Shown here: piece after piece, positions 28,801 to 37,800 of the stretch
Position numbering within the stretch: the stretch's first letter is position 1
Layout of the letters: the number at the start of each line of letters is the position of its first letter
Source of the DNA: Phycisphaeraceae bacterium
GTDB lineage: Bacteria; Planctomycetota; Phycisphaerae; Phycisphaerales; Phycisphaeraceae
DNA: 40,308 bases
Reading direction: 5' to 3'
Assembly (NCBI GenBank): GCA_002686995.1
Contig: NYZC01000162.1
Location: forward strand, 1 to 40,308
Position numbers and translations under genes: made by a program
Notes under the pieces: model-generated
Databases searched by the model: none
The model's input: only the letters and a program-made list of their open reading frames with translations
Told to the model about the DNA's origin: nothing

Positions 28801-31800
28801 AAGCGATCTGGACACGGTGACCTCCGATCCGACGATCACCGGGGCCATCCTCGACGACAGCGACATCGCCTCATTCCTGGTCGGCATCGACGGTGATCCA
28901 AGCTTCGACGTCACCGCGGCGATCGATCCGGCGACCAGGACGTTCCGCATCGAGCCGGCCGATCTCGACGCCGCTGCGGGCGGCACGCTCGACGACGGCT
29001 TTCATATCGTGCGTCTGCAGGCCGTCGACGCGGCCGGCCATGCGTCGGTCGTGTACGAGGTGGAACTCATCCTGGATCGCACCGCCCCGCTCGGCGTCGC
29101 TGTGCCGGATCTTCCCGCCGAGCTCGACACCGGCGTCGACGACGACAACGTCACCGCCCGCAACGACCTGAGCATTCTCGTCAGCGCGGAGTTCGACAGT
29201 GACGTCGTGCTTCTGCTCGACGACGCGACGATGGCCGAACGACGAGTCGACGTCGATCGCGATCAGATCTTCGTGCTTCCGCCGCTCGCCGACGGCCTGC
29301 ACACGCTGCGCTACGGCGTCGGGGACCTCGCCGGCAATCGCCTGGATTCGCCGACGCTCCAGATCGAGATCGACACGGCGCCACCCATCGCTCCTGACGC
29401 CGGACTGGACGCCGCTTCCAACACCGGCGACCCGACGGACCTGGTCACGAGCCTGGCCCAGGTCACGCTTGTCGGCACCACCGATCCGGGCGTGGACGTC
29501 GAGGTCGTCGACACGGGCGACTCGGCGGTCTCCGATCCGACCGGCAGGTTCGAGGTGACGAGCATCGCGCTGGCACTCGGGATCAACACGCTCACCGTTC
29601 GCGCGACCGACACCGCCGGCAACGCGAGCATCTCGACCGTCCAGCTCGTGCGCGAGCCGCTTGTGCCGCCGGCAGTGTCGATCGCGCTCGTCAACGACAC
29701 TGCGCAGGGCGGCGGCACCGACGACGACCGCATCACGCGCGATCCGACGATCACGATCACCGCCACGAGCGACCAGGGCATCAGCGCGCTGCGTGTCGGC
29801 CTTGACCTGATGGCCGCGCCGGACCTTGTCGAGGTCGCGAGCGAGCTGACCGGCGGCACCGTCACGTTCGACCAGACCCGTCTCGAGCAGATTCTCGGCG
29901 CCCCGCTTCAGGACGGCCCGCACCAGGTGCTCGTCGAGGCGACCGATGGCGAGGGCACGGCCACCGCCCTCCAGCGGTTCTCGTTCTTCCTCGACTCGAC
30001 ACCACCGACGCAGCTCACGACGACCGTGAGGGAGAACGTCGCCGACGCCACGTTCACGTACGAGTACGTCCTGGAGAACCCCGCGACCAACCTCGACGAC
30101 GGCAACGAAGATCGCTTCTTCGATTTCTCCGTCGAGGTGCCCGCGAGCGCGGTGATCGGCGACGTCGTCACGCCGGCGAACTGGTCGGCCGTTTACACCG
30201 CGGGTGACGTCGCCTTGCGGTGGACGGTGGACGCACTGACCGACGCCATGCTGCCGGGCGAAGCGCTCACCTTCGGATTCACGGCCGACCTCGGACCCGG
30301 TCCGGCGAACTTCTACGTGATGATGCGCAACGAAGCACCGGGGATCGAGGCGCTCGCGATGGCCATCGGGCCGACCGACGGCCCGGTCGGGACCGCGCCG
30401 CCGATCACGCCGCCGAGCGCGACGGATCCGCCGGCCATCCCCGAACCCGTCGAGGCGGCCGATCCTGCGGCCGATCCTGCGACTCCTGACGCTCCGGACG
30501 CGCCGACACCGGACGCCCCGATGGAACCGGAGCCCGTACAGCCGATCGAGACGCCTCTGGCACCACCGTCGCTGCCGCCGGCCGAGCCCTTCGTGCAACC
30601 GTTCTCGGCCACGGGCGCCGGGGTCCCTGACGAGAACGCGCTCTATCGATTCGAGCTCGTCGCGTCCGGATTCGACAACCTCGGCCAGGGCCCGTCGATC
30701 AACAACGACGGCACGGTCGCGTTCACGGGCCGGCTCGCGGATTCCGAGAACCTCTACACGGCCAGCGGTGGCGATATCCACCGCCTGATGCATCCGATCC
30801 TCCAGCTTCCCACGTCGGCCGAGAGCCAGTTCGGCATTCCGGGAGTGCGCGAACCCGGCACGCAGTTCTTCCATGACAACGTTCAGATCAACGATGCCAA
30901 CCAGGTCGTCGCCCACCGCCGAATGGACGCCCTCATGTGGTTCGGAGCGTTCCCGCAGGGGTTCCCGATCGGCATCTTCGACGTCGCGCCGTTCAGCTAC
31001 ATGGAGTTGTGGGACGGCAACGTCGAGGACAGCATCCCGGCCTTCCCAGGCAAGCCGATCGCCCAGGGCGACAACAACCTGACCGCGGCCACGATCCGGC
31101 TGGGACAGCCCGCGCTCCACGACGCCTACCTGCCGGCGCTCGCGCCGCCGGGAGCCATCGGCTTCGCGATCCTGGCCCTCCGGGTGACCTTCTCGCTGCT
31201 GCCTTCGATGTCGTTCATCAACCCGGTATGGGGTCAGTACTGGCCCTCGCCCTTCTTCCTGCACGGCGACTTCAAGATCGTGTATCCGAACCCGACGCTG
31301 AACAACGTCGGCGACGTGGCGTTCACCGCGCTGACGAGCAACCTTCACGACAGCCGCCAGGTGCTCGTGACGGCCACGCACGAGACCGGCTACACCGACA
31401 TGCGTCGCGGCGGATTCTTCCACGATCAGACCGTCACGGTCGCGACGGGCACCCCCCTGCTCGGCATCGGCACGCCCGACGATCGCACCGAACCGCTGAT
31501 GGCCGATTCGGGTGATTCGGTCGTGACGTACAACGACTCGATCTTCGTCGTCCCCTGGGCGCTGGACTTCCCACAGGAGATCGGCGGCGAGGGTGCCGGC
31601 TTCGCCCAGGTCGGCCACCGGCCCGGCATCAGCGACGACGGGCGCGTGATCGCGTTCGCCGCCGAACACTTCACCGACGGTCCGGGCATCTACGTCGCAA
31701 TCAACCACGAAGGCGACTGGAGGCAGGCGACGCGGCTCGCGGGAATCAGCGGAGACGGTCTTCTGGATCTCAACGAGCAGTTCGACGACCTGGGCATCGA

Positions 31801-34800
31801 CGTCGGCGCGTTCCTCGACTTCGACGTGAGCAACCCGCTGCATCGCGTCGGCGTCGATCGCTTCGGAAGCGACCAGGATCGCCAGTACGGCGTCACGTTC
31901 CTGGCGACCGACACCGAGAGCCGGGCCGGTCTGCACACGGTCGTGTTCAGCATCGACGACGACGGCATCGTGAACTTCGGCACCCACCGTCCCGTGCTGC
32001 GTCTCGGCGACAACGTGCCGGGCGTCGGCGCCGTCAACGAGATCGCACTGTACGACCCGGTGAACAGCTCCGGCCAGATCGTGTTCTGGGCGCGGGGCGA
32101 CGACGACGCCTCCGGCGCCAAGATCGTCAAGGCGACGCCCAACGGGGGCGACGTGGCCCTGATCAACTTCGGCACGCCCGAGGAGACCGAGCTCGAGCAC
32201 GTGGAGTTGGAGTACGAGATCGACCTGCCCGCGGACGACGGCGTGGCCGAGCTGGACCAGCCGCTCGAGGTCGCGTTCTATCCCTCCGAGGACGGCATGG
32301 AGTTCGACGAGGACGACCGCCTCGGCGAGCTGTTCATCTCACCGGAGACGATCGGCGCGGGGACCGGCCTCGTGCGCTTCGTGGACGACGCGCCGTCGGA
32401 GACGGCGCTCCAGATCGGCAATCACCGCCTCCTGATCGACCCGGACGAGACAGGTTTCCTGCGCGAGGCCCTCGAGGAACGCACGTTCAACTTCATCATC
32501 GCCGTGCTCGATCCCGACGACGAGATCGACGAGGTGCGGGACATCCCCGCCAACAACCAGGACACCTTCAAGGGGTTCTACCAGGCGCTGACCTCGGCGG
32601 GCGAGAGCGGAGACGGATTGCAGGACGACGCGTCCGCGCAGGACCTCAGCCGCATCGGCGTCGTCCGCGTCGGCCCCGGCACCGAGGACATGGTGAGTGT
32701 CGATGCCGACGACTCCGTGACCGTCGAGCCGGTGCTCGACGACATGCTGCCTCCGGGCACCGAGCAGAGGACGTTCGACAGCCCGACCGCGATGCTCATC
32801 GTCACGGCGGATGAAGATGACAAGGTCGAGACGACCCTTCCGAGCGCGGTGACCACGGCGCTGATCGTGATGGCAGGCGACGGCGAGGACAAGGTCTACG
32901 CCGGTGCGGGCAATGATTACCTGCATGCGGGGGACGACAGGGAAGCGGAGGAGAAGGATTTCAACCTGCTCGTCGGATACGACGGCGAGGACGAGCTCAT
33001 CGGCAGCCTCGAGCAGTTCGACGTCCTGTTGGGCGACGGTTTCACGGAAGAGCCGTCGGTGCTCGAAGTGTTTGCCACGAAGTGGACGGAGCTGACCATC
33101 AGCCTCGCATTGGGGCTGACGCCGAGCGGCAGCGACGCCGACACGATCAACGGTCGCGAAGGCACCGACTTCATCTACGGTGGCGGTGGCGATGACGACC
33201 TCAAGGGCGGCGACGGATTCGACGTGATCTTCGGCGGCGAGGGCATGGACAAGATCGACGGCGAGGACGGCGCGCTCAGCCTGCTCGTGGGCGAGGACCT
33301 CGGGTTCCTCGCGGACCAGGACGCTCAGATCAACGACTTCCTGAAGGAGGAGCTGACCGAAACGGCCACCGATCTGTTCCCGCTGCTGGAGGACGCGCTG
33401 GCCCTCTACGCGTTCATCACGGAGACGCTCGGGATGTTCGGCTCCGAGGATGCGCCGCCCGAGGACGGCGACATGATCATGGGCAGCGCGACCCTGGACT
33501 TCATGATCGGAAGCGAAGGCTCCGACACGATCACGAACATGAAGGACTGGGCCGTCGTCTTCGGCAACGAAGGGATTGACACGATCGACGGTTCGACGGC
33601 GCGCAGCATGGTGGCCGTCGGCGGCGCGGACGACGACGTCATCACGGGCAGCAACAGTCCGGACCTGCTGATCGGGGAAGACGGCGCTGACACGATCATG
33701 GGCAACGGGGGCCTGATCGACGTCCTGCTCGGCGACGGGTTCGAGGTCACGGGACTGCCGGACACGCTTCCGGACTGGGCCGGGATCTTCTACAAGATCA
33801 TCGATGCCGAGGCCGTGAACATCGAGGCCGGCCTGACGCCCACCGGCATGGGCGAGGACACGATCATGGGCGGCCCGGGTATCGACATCGTGATCGGCGG
33901 CGACGGCAACGACGAGATCGACGTCGGCACCGGCGCAGGCAGCCTGGTCTTCGGCGACTCGTTCGAGGTCAATCCGGTCGAGGTGTTCTCCCTGGACATC
34001 AAGAGCTTCCTGAGCGGCGAGGGCGACGGCAACGGAGCCGACACCGACGAGGGTCGAAAGAACAAGGCCGGCACGCTCTGGAAGATCCTGATTGGACAGA
34101 TCTTCGAGATCTTCTCGTTCGATGGGGAAGGCGCCGACACGATCACCGGTGGCGGCGGCTTCGACGTGATCTTCGGCGGTGACGGTGACGATCCCATCGA
34201 TACCGGCGGCGGGCCCGTCGACATCGTGTTCGCCCAGGGTGGAGACGACACCGTCGACGGCACCCAGACCTTCGTGAACTTCCAGCTCGGCGGGGAAGGA
34301 TCCGACGAGCTGAAGGCCGCCGAGAGCGGACTGACGACGGCAAGCATGCTGATCGGAGACACATTCAGCCTCGCCGTCCCCGCGCCGGGCCCGTTCTTCG
34401 ACTCCAACCTGGACGACATCAGCAATCTCAGCCTGGAGTTCGGCGTCGGCTTCGACCTCGTCGACCCGGCGGGCGACGGCACGGACACGCTGATCGCACC
34501 GGCCGGCTTCAACTTCCTCATGGGCGGAGACGGTGATGACGACATCGATGCGGGCGGCGTGCTGAACGTCGTGCTCGGCGACTCGATCACGCTATCCGGC
34601 AAGATCGGGCTCAGCATCGAAGGCGATCTCAGCCCGCTCAACCTGCTTCGAGCCATCGACATCGACACCGGCAGCTTTGACCTGTCGCAACTCTTCACGA
34701 TCACGCCCGAGCTGACCGTGCCCGGCCTCGCAGGCTCCGGCGTCGACGACATCGTCATCAACCGCGCGTTCGGCGGCATTCAGCTCAACCTGATCGCGGG

Positions 34801-37800
34801 CGGTGGTGACGGTGATGTGATCATGGGCGGCGAGGACGGGTTGAATTTCATTCTCGGCAATGACGGCGACGACGAGATCGAAGGCCGAGGGGCGTTCAAC
34901 TTCATCATGGGCGGCACCGGCACCGACATGATCGTCGGCGGCGGGATCGGCAACTTCATCACGGGCGACACCTACGGCCTGCCCGTGCTCAACGCCGAAC
35001 AGCTTTCCGATTTCGTGATCACGGCCGGGCCCGGCGGACTGATCCCGTTCGGCGAAGGCGCGGACGTCATCACCGGCGGCGGATCACTCGCCAACATCAT
35101 TCTCGGCGGTGATGGCGGCGACACGATCGACGCCGGAGGAGGCAGGTTCAACGTCCTCGTCGGCGACGCGATCAGCCTCGGCGCCGGCGCCTCACTCGAT
35201 CTGAAGCAGCTTGTCTGGGGCGACGAGGAAGGCAACCGCGACGAAGCCTTCCGTTTCTTCGTTCCGCTCACCCTCGACGGAGCCGGCGACGACGTGATCA
35301 CGGGCTCCGACGAGAACAGCGGCTTCGAGCTGATTCTCGGCGGCGACGGCGGCGACACGGTCTACTCCGGCGACGGACCGCTCGATATCGTGTTCGGCGG
35401 CGAAGGCACCGACATGCTTTTCGCAGGCATGGAGGAAGGCGGCGCGAACGTCGGCCCCAGCGGCGTCAACGTCATGTTCGGCGGCGCCGGCGACGACGAA
35501 CTGTTCGGCGGTGACGAGGGCGACGTCCTGTTCGGCGACTCCCTGTCGCTGCAGCTCAACCAGTCGTTCTTCGAGGACCTCGCCGGCGGCATCGTGACGC
35601 TGCCCGCCAGCCTCGGCACGAGCGACGGCGGCGCGGACATCCTGACGGCCGGCGCAGGTCACGACATTCTCGTCGGCGGCGGCGGTGGCGACGTCATCAG
35701 CACGGGCGGCGGCTCGAACCTCGTGTTCGGCGATGGTTTCTTTCTTGACTCGGCGCCGATCCCGTTCAGCCTGAGCTTCCTACCGACCCTGGCGGCGGCC
35801 CCGGACCATGCCCGCAACCTGGCCGGAATCTGGACACGGCAGGACAGCGGACCGGACCAGGTGTTCGGCGGCAGCGGCACCGACTTCGTGCTCGGTGGGG
35901 CCGACAACGACGAGATCTTCGGCATGGGCGGTGTCGACGCCCTCTTCGGCAACGACGATGAAGACCTGCTCGACGGCGGCGCGCTCACGGACTATCTCGA
36001 GGGCGGCCAGCACACCGACTGCCTGATCGGCGGCGCAGCGCAGGACTACCTGTTCGGTGACGACCTGCTCCTCGCGGCCGCGGATCGGGACGAGGCGGGC
36101 GACGGGTTCGTGTTCGACCTGCCCGACCTCGCGAGCGGATCGCCTGAGGTGGCCGCCAACCTCGGGCTGACCGATTTCGATCGCGACCCGGATTACATCG
36201 GATGCAACGCCCTCACCGTGCCCCAGGGTGGCGCCGACGAAGGTGACACGCTCACGCTGACCGGTGAATTCGCCGCCGATTTCCCGCAGCAGATCGACGA
36301 GGTCGAGATCGACTGGGGCGACGGGACGGAGACGACGCTCACCACCGTCACCGGCAGCACGTTCTCTGCCGATCACCTGTACGCCGACGATCCGGACGGC
36401 GCGACGCCGCAATACACCGTCGAGGTGACCGATCCCGACACCGGACTGCCGATTGCCACCACGCCCATCGTGATACGCAACGTCGATCCGCAGATTACTT
36501 CGCAGCAGGCAAGCGACCCCAGCATCCGGGAACAGGACACGGTGACCGTCTCTGGCACGTTCACCGACCCGGGCACGGAAGACACGTTCACCATGGTGAT
36601 CGACTGGGCCGACGGCACCGTGACCACCGGTCAGCTCGGCGCCGGTTCGACCACCTTCTCCACCACGCATACCTATGTTGATGACGACCCGACCGGCACA
36701 CCTTCCGACCTGATGGGCATCAGCGTGACGATTTCCGACGACGACGGTGGTTCCGACAGCGGGCTGGACGTCGTGACGGTCAGCAACGAAGCCCCGGCGA
36801 TCGCGGCCCTCGCCGTCGACGACATCGACGAGGGCGGCACCGCGATGCTCACGTGGATCCACGGCGACATCGGGACGAACGACACGCACTCGGCGACCGT
36901 GGACTGGGGTGACGGGACGGTGACGCCGGCGATCGTTCAAGCCGATGCCGACGGCAACGTCAGCGTGTCACACCAGTACACGGACGATCCGGCCAGCGGC
37001 GCGGACGAATACTCGATCCTGCTCACCGTGATCGACGACGACGGCGGCATCGCAACGTCATCCACGGTCATCGGGGTCGCAAACGCGGACCCGGCGCTGA
37101 CAGGGCTGAGCGCGACGGATCCGAACGAGGGCGGCGCGACGCTGCTTAGCGGGTCGATCAGCGACGCCGGCGTCGACGACACCTTCACGCTCATCGTCGA
37201 TTGGGGCGACGGCAGCAGTGACACTTTCACCTATCCCGCCGGCACGACCTCGTTCTCCGAGTCGCACCAGTACGACGATGACAACCCGACCGGCACCGAC
37301 GGTGATCCTTACGACATCACGGTGACCCTGTCCGACGACGATGGCGGCACGGACGTCGGCGACGTGACGATCACTGTGTTCAACCTGCCGCCCATCATCT
37401 TCGGCGTGGCCGACGCCTTCACGGTCGACGAAGGGACCGAGCTGACCCTGACGGGCACGATCTCCGACTTCACGGCTTCGGACACCGTCTCGGTGATTGT
37501 CCGCTGGAACGCCACGACCGAAGAGATCGTGCCGTTCAGCGGCTCGTCGGGGCTGTTCTCACTTTCGCACACTTTCGCTGACAATCCAGCGGGGACGACC
37601 AGCGGCATCTTCGAGGTCGAGCTGATCGCGCTCGACGACGACGGCGGTCAGACGCAGCAGGTGATCGACGTGACCGTACTCAACGTGGCGCCGCAAATCA
37701 CCGATCTTGCGGCCACGACCGTTACCGAGGGCGGGCTCACGACGCTGACGGGGAAGATCGTGGACGCCGGCACCGGCGACGGCTTCACGATCGACGTCGA

